Shown: in pieces, positions 50,790-63,058 of the stretch
Layout: each line of letters begins with the position of its first letter
How positions within the stretch are numbered: the first letter of the stretch is position 1
DNA from: Mesorhizobium sp. CA14
GTDB lineage: Bacteria > Pseudomonadota > Alphaproteobacteria > Rhizobiales > Rhizobiaceae
NCBI RefSeq assembly: GCF_020165195.1
Contig: NZ_JAIUHR010000034.1
Span: forward strand, 1-63,132
Length of the DNA stretch: 63,132 nt
Direction: 5' to 3'
The notes under the pieces: generated by a model
Databases searched by the model: none
Told to the model about the DNA's origin: nothing
The model's input: only the letters and a program-made list of their open reading frames with translations
Made by a program: the position numbers and the translations under genes

Positions 50790-51371
50790 ATGCGGAAGCT
50801 GCAGTCGCAAGGCGTTCATCACATCACGCTCGTCGGCGCCGGGCGTCAGACCTCGATCGACTTCTGGGAGGGCGTGCTTGGCATGCCTTTCATCTTCGAG
50901 CAGCCCAATCTCGACAAGGCGAGCGAAAGCCATCTCTACTTCGATCCCGGCGACGGGCGGCTGATCACCGTCTTCACCGACGAGAGCCGCACCCCGGTCA
51001 AGCGGCGGACACCGACCGATATCGGCTGCGTCCACCACATCGCGTTCTCGGTGTCGCGGGTCACATTCCTGCAAGCGGTCGCGCGGCTCGACGAGCGCGG
51101 CATCAAGCACAGCGGCGTCAAGGACCGCGGCTTCATGGACTCGATCTATTTCGAGGATCCGCTGGGACTTTTGATCGAGCTTGCTTCCTACCGCTTCGAG
51201 CCGCCGGCCGGCTTCACCCATGCCGACGTGCTGATGGAAGCGCACAAGATCCGTGTGGCGCGCGGCGACTACAATATCGCCGAACTGCATCTGGCCGATG
51301 CCATCCAGGCGCTGGTCGAGCGGTCACGCGAAACATTGTCCGAAAGCAGGACGCCGAAAAATCCTTATTAA
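50790..51371 (+). CDS. VOC family (extradiol-dioxygenase-like) protein
   Basis: 193 residues. VHHITLVGAGRQTSIDFWEG, LGMPFIFEQPNL, CVHHIAFSVSRVTFLQAVAR and SIYFEDPLGLLIELASYRFE; the His in VHH, the second VHH and the Glu in IELAS are the likely metal ligands of two betaalphabetabetabeta modules. A C-terminal helical tail of about 45 residues (DYNIAELHLADAIQALVERS) is unassigned. GGAGGAG lies before the ATG. It is followed in 22 nt by the GST gene, so they probably form an operon. Confidence 0.88.
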   Translation: MRKLQSQGVHHITLVGAGRQTSIDFWEGVLGMPFIFEQPNLDKASESHLYFDPGDGRLITVFTDESRTPVKRRTPTDIGCVHHIAFSVSRVTFLQAVARLDERGIKHSGVKDRGFMDSIYFEDPLGLLIELASYRFEPPAGFTHADVLMEAHKIRVARGDYNIAELHLADAIQALVERSRETLSESRTPKNPY

Positions 51372-51393
51372 CCAGGTCAGAGGGAGGACCGAC

Positions 51394-52311
51394 ATGGCAA
51401 AGGCTGCAACGAAGAGCGCGAAGAAACCCGCGGCCAAGGCCGCGGCAAAAACGGCCGCGAAGCTGAATGCGAAAGCCGCGCCGAAAGCGACAGCAAAAGC
51501 TGCGCCTAAAGCGACAGCAAAAGCCGCGACGGCAAAGGCTGCGCCTGCGACGGCAAAAGCCGCGCCTAAAGCGACGGCAAAGGCCGCGCCCAAGGCCAAA
51601 GCGAAGCCGGCCAGGAAGCCCGGCGTAAAGCTCAGCATGCTGCGGCCAAGCGTCAACAACATGACGGTCCGGGTGTTCGCGCGCGCAGCGGGACTCGATC
51701 ATGCGGAGACCGATGCCTGGGGCCTTACGCGTTCGCCCGAATTCCTGGCGCGCAATCCGGCGCATCTGACGCCGATGATCGAGGACAAGGGCCTGCCGCG
51801 CGGCGTGCTGTGGGAAAGCTGCGCCATCATGCAATATCTCGCCAACAAGCACGGGCTGGATAAGTTCTATCCGAAGGCGCCGGCCAAGCGGGCGATGATC
51901 GACAGCGCCATGTTCTACCTTGTCGGCACGCTTTATCCCTATGTCGCGCGCGCGACCTATCCGGCGCTCGGCTTTCCGCAATATGCCGGCGAGGTCGGCC
52001 ACAGCGACGCCCATCCCGACACGAAATCGGAAGCGCAGAAGGCGGCAATGGCCGCGATCGCCGAGCCGCTCGAGGTGTTTCACTCCTTCTTCCGCGACGG
52101 CAAACCGTTCATCGGCGGCAACAACCCGTCGATCGCCGATATAAGGCTGGCGGCAACGCTCGAATTCCTGGCGGTCATCGACTACGCGCTGCCCAGTTGG
52201 GCGAAGGAATACATGGCGGCCATGGAGAAGAAGCTCGGCAAGGCCTATTCGGAGCCGGCCGGCGACGTGCGCGGCTACATCGCGCATGTGAGATCGCAGG
52301 CCAGGGCCTAA
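51394..52311 (+). CDS. Glutathione S-transferase with a histone-H1-like N-terminal tail
   Basis: 305 residues. The first 75 residues are repeats of Lys, Ala and Pro (units such as APKATAKA) like the tail of histone H1 or bacterial KA-rich DNA-binding proteins. After this comes a GST domain: RPSVNNMTVRVFARAAGLDH, NPAHLTPMIEDKGLPRG, ESCAIMQYLANKHGLDKFYP and PSIADIRLAATLEFLAVIDY. The N-terminal Cys/Ser catalytic position is not clear. The KA tail could bind nucleic acid; that is inference. GAGGGAGG precedes the ATG. Confidence 0.88.
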   Translation: MAKAATKSAKKPAAKAAAKTAAKLNAKAAPKATAKAAPKATAKAATAKAAPATAKAAPKATAKAAPKAKAKPARKPGVKLSMLRPSVNNMTVRVFARAAGLDHAETDAWGLTRSPEFLARNPAHLTPMIEDKGLPRGVLWESCAIMQYLANKHGLDKFYPKAPAKRAMIDSAMFYLVGTLYPYVARATYPALGFPQYAGEVGHSDAHPDTKSEAQKAAMAAIAEPLEVFHSFFRDGKPFIGGNNPSIADIRLAATLEFLAVIDYALPSWAKEYMAAMEKKLGKAYSEPAGDVRGYIAHVRSQARA

Positions 52312-52411
52312 CAGCCGGCTCACGTTAAGGTTTCATTTACCCAACGCCTGTCTACTGGTCACAGTCCTCGCCGCGACCACGGATGTACTGGCGCGAAGCG
52401 GAGGCGAAGGG

Positions 52412-52437
52412 AAAGGTCGGCCCAGCGCCGGCCTTTT
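52412..52437 (+). terminator. Intrinsic terminator after the GST gene
   Basis: AAAGGTCGGC (52412-52421) and GCCGGCCTTTT (52427-52437) form a stem with one G-T pair around CCAGC and are followed by TTTTGCTTTT. It lies 100 nt past the GST stop. Confidence 0.75.
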
Positions 52438-52592
52438 GCTTTTCCGGCGGTTGTATCGCCTCCCATCGGCAATCACGACATACGACTTATCCGGTGCCAG
52501 ACCGGTTGAAATCCTATTGTCATCGGCGTGATTGATCCTACCATTACCTTGGTCGACAGGTGCGAGCCGGGCAAAAAGCGATGAGGACTGCG

Positions 52593-52964
52593 ATGAAAAG
52601 AATGGTGAAACTTTCCGCGGTCGCGAGCGCGCTCCTGGCGAGCGCCGCCATCACGGCCGAAGCCGCGCCGCTCAACGGTATGAACGAGGTTGGCGCCGCC
52701 CTGCTCGCCTGCTGGACGCCGCCGGCCAATTCCGACAATTCCTCAGTCACGCTCAGCTTCAGCTTCAAACGCGACGGCACGCTGATCGGACCGCCGAAAA
52801 CAACTGCTATCCATGTCAGCGGCGACGACAAGGCGCGTACGGCGTATATCGACGCTGCGACCAAGGCCCTGAACGATTGTCTACCGCTCAGCCTTTCTCC
52901 CTCGCTGGCGCAAGGCATCGCTGGAAACGTTTTCACGCTGCAGTTCAACTCGCCGAAGAAGTAA
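52593..52964 (+). CDS. Secreted TolA/TonB-C-terminal-like protein
   Basis: 123 residues from the ATG at 52593 (GAGGA upstream); other ATGs at 52581 are possible. Signal peptide (MVKLSAVASALLASAAITAEA), then ALLACWTPPANSDNSSVTLS, FSFKRDGTLIGPPKTTAIHV and SLAQGIAGNVFTLQFNS, a fold like the C-terminal domain of TonB or TolA. Cys pair in ACW and NDCLPL may form a disulfide. Unknown role in the periplasm. Confidence 0.75.
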   Translation: MKRMVKLSAVASALLASAAITAEAAPLNGMNEVGAALLACWTPPANSDNSSVTLSFSFKRDGTLIGPPKTTAIHVSGDDKARTAYIDAATKALNDCLPLSLSPSLAQGIAGNVFTLQFNSPKK

Positions 52965-52991
52965 GCGGCAGGCCTGACTATTTGTTTTGAG

Positions 52992-53049
52992 GCAATTCCG
53001 GAGGGAAGGCCACGGCGAAGGCGCCGAGTCGCAGTTTTCCTGGAATTGC
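52992..53049. repeat. GCAATTCC palindromic repeat, copy 2
   Basis: GCAATTCC (52992-52999) and GGAATTGC (53042-53049), the same arms as at 37432-37474. Its right end touches the stop codon of the next minus-strand gene. Confidence 0.85.
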
Positions 53050-53051
53050 TT

Positions 53052-53267
53052 TCAGGTCAAACCGCGCCTGACCTGGGCGTGCTTTTCCAGTTCCGGCATC
53101 TCGAAGACATAGTCGCTCCAGGCGGAGTCCGGGATCTGCCCGGCCAGGTAACAATCCAGCAGAAGGCTCTGTTCGGGGGTTAGGGGTCGCAGCGCGTGCT
53201 CATGGTCCAGCCCAAGCGAATGGATCAGGTTCCTGGTCAGGCCAGAGACGGTGAAGTGAAAGGACAT
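53052..53267 (-). CDS. Small hypothetical protein
   Basis: 71 residues from the ATG at 53267 with GGGAG upstream: MSFHFTVSGLTRNLIHSLGL, then HALRPLTPEQSLLLDCYLAG and DSAWSDYVFEMPELEKHAQV. No membrane span or known motif. Its C-terminus and stop lie at the edge of the dispersed repeat. Unknown. Confidence 0.6.
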   Translation of the reverse strand: MSFHFTVSGLTRNLIHSLGLDHEHALRPLTPEQSLLLDCYLAGQIPDSAWSDYVFEMPELEKHAQVRRGLT

Positions 53268-53450
53268 CTTCGATCTCCCTCTGCGCTGCGCGGATCGCAT
53301 CAGAGCCAACAACGTCCGGCGCCGGCCAAGGTTTCATCAGCGATGCGTGATCGCGCCGCGGGTTCGCCGCGACCTCCCTGGGCCAGTCAGGTTGTCTTCT
53401 CCATCCGGGCAATGGATCAGTCGCCCTAGACCGGCGGATCGAGGGCAAGG

Positions 53451-53810
53451 TTACTCGCAGACGACGCGGTAGCGCTTGCCGCTTTCGCCGACATTCCTGC
53501 AGGTGAGGGGGGTCTGCTCGCCGGAAGACTGATCAGGCAGATCCTGGTTGTAGGAAGGCCTCGCCGGAGCGGACCTGGAATGGCGCCGCACAGCGGGGCT
53601 CTGCGGCAGGCCCTGTGGCGGGCTCGGAGGCAAGGGAAACACGTCCGACGCGATCTGCCGCGATGCGGTCGTTCCCGGCGGCGCCTTGTCCCAGACCCGC
53701 CTGACGTCCATCCGGCTCGGAACGATCACCGTGCCATCGTCGCTGCGCGCGCAGCCACCCGCCGCAAGCAGCGCCGGGCACAGGACAAAAGCCATGATTC
53801 GACCAAACAT
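53451..53810 (-). CDS. Predicted lipoprotein
   Basis: 119 residues from the ATG at 53810. Signal and lipobox MAFVLCPALLAAGGCARSDD (Cys in LAAGGC). The mature part is rich in Pro and Ser (FPLPPSPPQGLPQSP) and ends NVGESGKRYRVVCE. Looks like a small envelope lipoprotein; function unknown. Divergent from the hybrid kinase gene. Confidence 0.75.
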   Translation of the reverse strand: MFGRIMAFVLCPALLAAGGCARSDDGTVIVPSRMDVRRVWDKAPPGTTASRQIASDVFPLPPSPPQGLPQSPAVRRHSRSAPARPSYNQDLPDQSSGEQTPLTCRNVGESGKRYRVVCE

Positions 53811-54009
53811 TAGCAACACCTCAGGCACCTTATAATGCTTCGTTGCCGTGATCGCCAACGGGCGGATTAACGCAGCCGGCGCCAGGGTCGGAATCTGCCT
53901 CAACGGCACCGGGCGGCAGGCGTTGCAATCATTATGGTTAGCGGATCGTTAATGCTTGTCGGGCACATTCCGCCGACGAGCGGGCACGGTTCGGCCCTTG
54001 GGGGTAGGA

Positions 54010-57366
<3,357 letters not shown>

Positions 57367-57611
57367 AACGAATTTGGCGGACAGGACTGCGGCAAGAGGC
57401 TGACGCGCCGTATGGCGCGATCGCACCATACCAAAGCAAACGCCAAGCTCGGACAATGTTGGCATTGATTCCGCTCTTCGGTTACGGGCGGGAGCAGCGA
57501 CCGCCAACAAGAAACAGCGTCGACTCTACCCCAACGGACCTGTTTTCGGCGATGGCCAAGCCATGATCCGCTCTGGTGCTCAGGCAACGCGCTCTCGTCC
57601 GGATTTTATTT

Positions 57612-57638
57612 CCCGGCGGCCGCGATCCGGCCGCCGGG
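57612..57638. terminator. Hairpin in the 490-nt gap before pstS
   Basis: CCCGGCGGCC (57612-57621) and GGCCGCCGGG (57629-57638) around a GCGATCC loop, with A/T-rich flanks (ATTTTATTT before, ATAAATTTTG after). It may end the hybrid kinase transcript, though 250 nt after its stop. Apart from this and the Pho boxes, the gap shows nothing. Confidence 0.6.
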
Positions 57639-57751
57639 ATAAATTTTGTTTCAAAAGCCAGACAAGTCGCTGATTTCCACGGCAAACTCCGGCCGGTCCC
57701 TCAGGGCCGCCGCCGACCTCTCCGGATATCCCCTTTTCAGGCGTTACCGGG

Positions 57752-57780
57752 CTGACACGAAACTGTCATGCGACTGTAAT
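57752..57780 (+). promoter_or_regulatory. Triple Pho box upstream of pstS
   Basis: Three heptamers with an 11-nt period: CTGACAC (57752), CTGTCAT (57763) and CTGTAAT (57774), each four nucleotides apart. They match the Pho-box half-site of the alphaproteobacterial PhoB. Located 77 nt before the pstS ATG. Confidence 0.9.
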
Positions 57781-57856
57781 AATCGAGGGCTATTGCGCTC
57801 ACGGGCGCCGATAGAACGGGTGCCGAAAGACCATCTTCCGAACAGGAGCAGGCCAC

Positions 57857-58915
57857 ATGAGACATTTCATCCGCTCGGCGGCCGTTGCGATTGCAATGGC
57901 TGCGGCATCAACCCTTAGCATGGCCGCCGCGATGGCAGCCGACATTTCCGGCGCCGGCGCCACCTTCCCCTATCCGATCTACGCCAAGTGGGCCGATGCC
58001 TACAAAAAGGAAACCGGCATCGGTCTCAACTATCAGTCGATCGGCTCCGGCGGCGGCATCAAGCAGATCAAGGCCAAGACCGTGACCTTCGGCGCTTCGG
58101 ACGCGCCGCTTAAGGGCGACGATCTCAAGTCGACCGGCCTCGCGCAGTTCCCGATGGTGATGGGCGGCATCGTTCCGGTCGTCAACCTCGAAGGCGTCAA
58201 GCCGGGCGAGCTGGTTCTGGACGGCCCGACGCTGGCCGACATCTTCGCCGGCAAGATCACCAACTGGAACGACGCGGCAATCAAGAAGCTCAACCCGAAG
58301 ATCAAGCTGCCCGACCAGGCGATCGCGGTCGTGCACCGTTCGGACGGCTCGGGCACCACGTTCAACTTCAGCTACTACCTGGCTGACGTCAGCGCCGACT
58401 GGAAGTCGAAGGTCGGTGTCAACACCGCGCTCGAATGGCCGGTGGGCATCGGCGCCAAGGGCAATGAAGGCGTCGCCAACAACGTCTCGCAGACCAGCGG
58501 CGCGATCGGCTATGTCGAATACGCCTATGCCAAGCAGAACAAGCTCACCTATGCCGACATGGTGAACAAGGACGGCAAGAAGGTCGAGCCGACCGCGAAG
58601 GCGTTCTCGGCCGCCGCGGCCAATGCCGACTGGAGCTCGCAGCCGGGCTACGGCGTCATCCTGGCCAACCAGGCGGGCGCCGACTCCTGGCCGATGACCT
58701 CCGCCACCTGGATTCTCGTCTACCAGAAGCCCGACGATGCGGCAGCCACGGCCGAAGCGCTCAAGTTCTTCGCCTGGTCCTATGCCAAGGGCGACAAGAT
58801 GGCTGCTGAACTTGACTACGTTCCGATGCCCGACAAAGTCGTGAAGAGCGTCGAGGAGATGTGGGGCAAAGACATCGTCGACGCGAACGGCAAGCCGGTC
58901 TACTCCGGCATGTAA
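57857..58915 (+). CDS. pstS: Phosphate ABC transporter substrate-binding protein PstS
   Basis: 352 residues. Signal peptide (AVAIAMAAASTLSMAAAMAA), then SGAGATFPYPIYAKWADAYK, the SGSGTTFNFSYYL-type phosphate loop (HRSDGSGTTFNFSYYLADV) and SQTSGAIGYVEYAYAKQN. It binds phosphate in the periplasm and passes it to PstCA. First gene of the operon; preceded by three Pho boxes. Confidence 0.97.
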   Translation: MRHFIRSAAVAIAMAAASTLSMAAAMAADISGAGATFPYPIYAKWADAYKKETGIGLNYQSIGSGGGIKQIKAKTVTFGASDAPLKGDDLKSTGLAQFPMVMGGIVPVVNLEGVKPGELVLDGPTLADIFAGKITNWNDAAIKKLNPKIKLPDQAIAVVHRSDGSGTTFNFSYYLADVSADWKSKVGVNTALEWPVGIGAKGNEGVANNVSQTSGAIGYVEYAYAKQNKLTYADMVNKDGKKVEPTAKAFSAAAANADWSSQPGYGVILANQAGADSWPMTSATWILVYQKPDDAAATAEALKFFAWSYAKGDKMAAELDYVPMPDKVVKSVEEMWGKDIVDANGKPVYSGM

Positions 58916-58929
58916 TTCCAGCCGAATAA

Positions 58930-58952
58930 GGAGGGCGTCCTTGGCGCCCTCC
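58930..58952 (+). terminator. Hairpin between pstS and pstC
   Basis: GGAGGGCG (58930-58937) and CGCCCTCC (58945-58952) followed by TGTCTCTTT. Placed between the abundant binding protein and the membrane genes, it may act as an attenuator or protect the pstS mRNA end. Confidence 0.7.
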
Positions 58953-58979
58953 TGTCTCTTTCGAAATGCGAGGGGCTAA

Positions 58980-59966
58980 ATGACGGCCGTTTCCGAAGCT
59001 GCGACATCATCCGCCATGCGGACCAGGGAAGCGACAGTGCGCCGCTTCGCCCTCACCGACATGGTCTTCCGGACGGCCACGCGCCTTTCCGCCATCCTCG
59101 TGCTGGTTCTCCTCGGCGGCGTGGCGATCTCGCTGATCGCCGGTTCGTGGGAGGCGCTGTCGAAATTCGGCTTCTCCTTCCTGACCACCGAATCCTGGAA
59201 CCCGGTCACCGAGAATTTCGGCGCGCTTGCGCCCATCTACGGCACCATCGTCACCTCGGCCATCGCCATACTCATCGCCGTGCCGATCGGCATCGGCATC
59301 GCCATCTTCCTGACCGAGCTTTGCCCGCGCCCGCTCAGGCGGCCGATCGGCATCGCGGTCGAGCTGCTCGCCGGCATTCCCTCGATCATCTACGGCATCT
59401 GGGGCCTGTTCGTCTTCGCGCCGTTCCTGCAGACGACTGTGCAGCCCTTCATCATCAGTCTTTTCCACGGCATACCGGGGCTCTCCAGCCTGTTTGCGGG
59501 TCCGCCCTACGGCATCGGCCTGCTGACCTCGTCGCTGATCCTCGCCATCATGGTGCTGCCCTTCATCACCTCGATCACCAAGGACGTGTTCGACACGGTG
59601 CCGGCGGTGCTGAAGGAATCGGCTTACGGCATCGGCTGCACGACCTGGGAAGTGACCCGGCGCGTGACCATTCCCTACACCCGCGTCGGCATCATGGGCG
59701 GCGTTATGCTCGGCCTCGGCCGCGCGCTCGGCGAGACGATGGCCGTCACCTTCGTCATCGGCAACGCCCACCGCATCAGCGCCTCGCTGTTTGCGCCGGG
59801 CACGACGATCTCGGCGACCATCGCCAACGAATTCACCGAAGCCGATGGCAACCTCTACACATCCTCGCTGGTATCGCTCGGCCTGATCCTCTTCATCATC
59901 ACCTTCATCATCCTCGCGCTCGCACGCTACATGCTGTTGCGCATCGATAGCCGCACGGGAGCCTGA
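58980..59966 (+). CDS. pstC: Phosphate ABC transporter permease PstC
   Basis: 328 residues. About six spans; the coupling segment is PAVLKESAYGIGCTTWEVTR. Typical segments are EPVTENFGALAPIYGTIVTS-like PVTENFGALAPIYGTIVTSA and LAGIPSIIYGIWGLFVFAPF. With PstA it forms the phosphate channel in the inner membrane. Three nucleotides separate its stop from pstA. Confidence 0.96.
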   Translation: MTAVSEAATSSAMRTREATVRRFALTDMVFRTATRLSAILVLVLLGGVAISLIAGSWEALSKFGFSFLTTESWNPVTENFGALAPIYGTIVTSAIAILIAVPIGIGIAIFLTELCPRPLRRPIGIAVELLAGIPSIIYGIWGLFVFAPFLQTTVQPFIISLFHGIPGLSSLFAGPPYGIGLLTSSLILAIMVLPFITSITKDVFDTVPAVLKESAYGIGCTTWEVTRRVTIPYTRVGIMGGVMLGLGRALGETMAVTFVIGNAHRISASLFAPGTTISATIANEFTEADGNLYTSSLVSLGLILFIITFIILALARYMLLRIDSRTGA

Positions 59967-59969
59967 CCG

Positions 59970-60821
59970 ATGTCGACGGCCCAATCGCTTCACCAAAGCC
60001 GCAAACGCAAGAATGCCGTGATGATGACGCTGTGCGTGACCGCAGCGGGCATCGGCCTGGCCTGGCTGGCGCTGATCCTCGGCGCCCTGCTCTACAAAGG
60101 GCTTTCCGGGGTGTCGCCGGCCGTGTTCACGGAAATGACGCCGCCCCCCGGCGATGCCGGCGGCCTGCTCAACGCCATCTACGGCAGCATCATCATGACG
60201 ATCATCGGTATCGTCGTCGGCACGCCGATCGGCGTGCTGGCCGGCACCTACATGGCCGAATACGGGCGCTTCTCACGCCTTACGACGATCGTGCGCTTCA
60301 TCAACGATATCCTCCTGTCGGCGCCGTCGATCATCATCGGCCTGTTCGTCTATGAGCTGCTGGTGCGGCCGATGGGGCACTTCTCGGCAATCGCCGGCGC
60401 CGTCGCCTTGTCGATCCTGGTGATCCCCGTCGTGGTGCGCACCACCGAGGACATGCTGAACCTCGTGCCCAACGCGCTGCGCGAGGCCGGCACCGCCATC
60501 GGCGCGCCGCGCTGGGTGGTGATCCGCTCCGTCGCCTACCGCGCGGCGTTGTCCGGCATCGTCACCGGCATCCTTTTGGCGATCGCCCGCATATCCGGCG
60601 AGACGGCGCCGCTTCTCTTCACCGCGCTCAACAACCAGTTCTGGTCGAGCAATCTCAATGCCCCGATGGCCAGCCTGCCGGTGACCATCTTCCAGTTCGC
60701 TCTCAGCCCTTACGAGGAATGGCAGCAGCTGGCCTGGACGGGCGCACTCATAATCACCCTGACGGTTCTCGGGTTGAGCATCATCGCCCGCAGCCTAACC
60801 GGACGCAGAGAGGACAGATGA
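59970..60821 (+). CDS. pstA: Phosphate ABC transporter permease PstA
   Basis: 283 residues; spans include CVTAAGIGLAWLALILGALL. Coupling loop PNALREAGTAIGAPRWVVIR and the family segments GGLLNAIYGSIIMTIIGIVV and FINDILLSAPSIIIGLFVYE. Its stop overlaps the pstB start by four bases (ATGA). Confidence 0.96.
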   Translation: MSTAQSLHQSRKRKNAVMMTLCVTAAGIGLAWLALILGALLYKGLSGVSPAVFTEMTPPPGDAGGLLNAIYGSIIMTIIGIVVGTPIGVLAGTYMAEYGRFSRLTTIVRFINDILLSAPSIIIGLFVYELLVRPMGHFSAIAGAVALSILVIPVVVRTTEDMLNLVPNALREAGTAIGAPRWVVIRSVAYRAALSGIVTGILLAIARISGETAPLLFTALNNQFWSSNLNAPMASLPVTIFQFALSPYEEWQQLAWTGALIITLTVLGLSIIARSLTGRREDR

Positions 60822-61621
60822 AACCGATGTTGTCCGCCGACCTGAACGCACCCGAGACGACCGTCGAGAAGGCCAAGATCGAGGTCAAGAACCTCAATTT
60901 CTACTATGGCCAGTCGAAAGCGCTGAAGGACATCAACCTGTCGCTGCCCGAGCGCAGCGTGACGGCCTTCATCGGCCCGTCGGGCTGCGGGAAGTCGACG
61001 CTGCTGCGCGTGCTCAATCGCATCTACGAGCTCTATCCGAAGCAGAGCGCCGAGGGCCAGGTGCTGCTCGACGGCAAGAACATCCTCGACCGCTCGCAGG
61101 ACCTTAACCTGCTCAGGACCAAGATCGGCATGGTGTTCCAGAAGCCGACGCCGTTCCCGATGTCGATCTACGAAAATATCGCCTTCGGCGTCAGGCTCTA
61201 TGAGAAGATCAGCAAGGCCGAGATGGACAGCCGCGTCGAGCAGGCGCTGAAGCGCGCGGCACTCTGGAACGAGGTCAAGGACAAGCTCAATGCCAGCGGC
61301 CTCAGCCTCTCGGGCGGCCAGCAGCAGCGGTTGTGCATCGCCCGCACCGTGGCGGTCAAACCCGAGGTCATCCTGCTCGACGAGCCGGCCTCGGCGCTGG
61401 ATCCGCTGTCGACGGCCAAGATCGAGGAGCTGATCGACGAATTGCAGGCCGACTACACGATCGTCATCGTCACCCACAACATGCAGCAGGCGGCGCGCGT
61501 GTCGCGGCAGACGGCGTTCATGTATCTGGGCGAGCTGGTGGAGTTCGACCGGACCGAGAAGATCTTCACCTCGCCCCGCGAGAAGCGCACGCAGGACTAC
61601 ATCACCGGCCGCTTCGGCTGA
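60818..61621 (+). CDS. pstB: Phosphate ABC transporter ATPase PstB
   Basis: 267 residues. Walker A FIGPSGCGKSTLLRVLNRIY, Q-loop GMVFQKPTPFPMSIYENIAF, signature LSGGQQQRLCIARTVAV, Walker B VILLDEPASALDPLS and switch His in IVIVTHNMQQAARVS. The FYYGQSKALKDINL start is family typical. The ATG overlaps the pstA stop. Powers phosphate import. Confidence 0.97.
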   Translation: MKPMLSADLNAPETTVEKAKIEVKNLNFYYGQSKALKDINLSLPERSVTAFIGPSGCGKSTLLRVLNRIYELYPKQSAEGQVLLDGKNILDRSQDLNLLRTKIGMVFQKPTPFPMSIYENIAFGVRLYEKISKAEMDSRVEQALKRAALWNEVKDKLNASGLSLSGGQQQRLCIARTVAVKPEVILLDEPASALDPLSTAKIEELIDELQADYTIVIVTHNMQQAARVSRQTAFMYLGELVEFDRTEKIFTSPREKRTQDYITGRFG

Positions 61622-61641
61622 GCTCATACGAGGACATCATC

Positions 61642-62349
61642 ATGGCCGAACATACCGTCGCTTCCTTCGACGAGGATCTGAGGCAGATCAGCCGGCTCAT
61701 CAACGACATGGGCGACCTTGCCGCCTCCATGGTCGGCGCGTCGACCAGGGCGCTGCTCGAGACCGACAATGCGCTGGCGCAGCGCGTCGTCTCCGACGAC
61801 GCCATCATGGATGCGCGTCAGCGCGAACTCGACGACCGCGCCATTACGCTGATCGCCAAGCGCCAGCCGATGGCCGATGATCTTCGCAACGTGGTCGGCT
61901 CGATCCGTATGGCGGGTGATCTCGAACGCATCGGCGATCTCGCCAAGAACATCGCCAAGCGCGTCGGCTCGGTCGGTGTCAGTACTGCGCCACGCGACCT
62001 CACGCATTCGATCGATTCCATGGCGCAGATGGTGCTGATCCAGGTCCAGGCCGTGATCCAGGAATATACGGTGGGCGACGCCACGGCGCTGGCCAAGCTT
62101 CGCAACGACGACGAGCGCATCGACGTCAAATACACATCCGTCTTCCGCGAGCTGTTGACCTACATGATGGAAGACCCGCGCAATATCACCGCTTGCACAC
62201 ATCTTCTGTTCTGCGCCAAGAATCTCGAACGCATCGGCGACCATGTGACCAACATCGCCGAGAACGCCTATTATGTGCTGACCGGCACGCAATTGCCCGC
62301 CAACCGTCCGAAGCAGGACGAGACGGCAATGTCGGCGCCGGCGGCCTGA
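61642..62349 (+). CDS. phoU: Phosphate signalling protein PhoU
   Basis: 235 residues, two repeats of a three-helix bundle. Conserved segments: KRQPMADDLRNVVGSIRMAG, DLERIGDLAKNIAKR, then the second repeat with LLFCAKNLERIGDHVTNIAE. The E/D residues bind metal clusters. PhoU restrains Pst and PhoR signalling when phosphate is ample. GAGGA precedes the ATG. Confidence 0.96.
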   Translation: MAEHTVASFDEDLRQISRLINDMGDLAASMVGASTRALLETDNALAQRVVSDDAIMDARQRELDDRAITLIAKRQPMADDLRNVVGSIRMAGDLERIGDLAKNIAKRVGSVGVSTAPRDLTHSIDSMAQMVLIQVQAVIQEYTVGDATALAKLRNDDERIDVKYTSVFRELLTYMMEDPRNITACTHLLFCAKNLERIGDHVTNIAENAYYVLTGTQLPANRPKQDETAMSAPAA

Positions 62350-62365
62350 CAGGGGTAACTGCCAG

Positions 62366-63055
62366 ATGATCGCGCCGCGCATCATGGTGGTGGAGGACGA
62401 GGAGCCGCTGGGGGTGCTGCTCCGCTACAATCTCGAATCCGAGGGTTACCAGGTCGAAGTGGTGACCCGCGGCGACGAGGCCGAAATCCGCCTTCAGGAA
62501 AACGTTCCCGACCTGCTCGTGCTCGACTGGATGGTGCCGGCGGTTTCCGGCATCGAGCTCTGCCGGCGTCTCAGAATGCGGCCCGAGACCGAGCGGCTGC
62601 CGATCATCATGCTGACGGCGCGCGGAGAAGAAAGCGACCGCGTGCGCGGCCTCTCGACCGGCGCCGACGATTATCTGGTCAAGCCGTTCTCGACGCCGGA
62701 GTTCATGGCGCGCGTCAAGGCGCTGCTGCGCCGCGCCAAGCCGGAGGTGCTGTCCAGCGTGCTCAAAGTCGGCGACATCGTGCTCGACCGCGAGTCGCAC
62801 CGCGTCTACCGCAAGAAGAGCGAGATCAGGCTCGGCCCGACCGAGTTCCGCCTGCTCGAATTCATGATGCGCCACCCCGGCCGCGTGTTCTCGCGCAGCC
62901 AGCTGCTCGATAATGTCTGGGGCGAGACGATCTATATCGACGAGCGCACCGTGGACGTCCATGTCGGCCGCCTGCGCAAGGCCGTCAACAACGGCCGCAT
63001 GCCGGACGTCATCCGCACCATCCGCGGGGCGGGTTACGCGATCAGGGAAGATTAG
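62366..63055 (+). CDS. phoB: Phosphate regulon response regulator PhoB
   Basis: 229 residues. Receiver: RIMVVEDEEPLGVLLRYNLE, phosphorylated Asp in LLVLDWMVPAVSGIELCRRL, LMLTARGEES-type IIMLTARGEESDRVRGLSTG and Lys in DYLVKPFS. C-terminal winged helix: LGPTEFRLLEFMMRHPGRVF, RSQLLDNVWGETIYIDERTV, DVHVGRLRKAVNNG. It activates genes with Pho boxes, including pstS. Last gene of the operon. Confidence 0.97.
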   Translation: MIAPRIMVVEDEEPLGVLLRYNLESEGYQVEVVTRGDEAEIRLQENVPDLLVLDWMVPAVSGIELCRRLRMRPETERLPIIMLTARGEESDRVRGLSTGADDYLVKPFSTPEFMARVKALLRRAKPEVLSSVLKVGDIVLDRESHRVYRKKSEIRLGPTEFRLLEFMMRHPGRVFSRSQLLDNVWGETIYIDERTVDVHVGRLRKAVNNGRMPDVIRTIRGAGYAIRED

Positions 63056-63058
63056 ACT

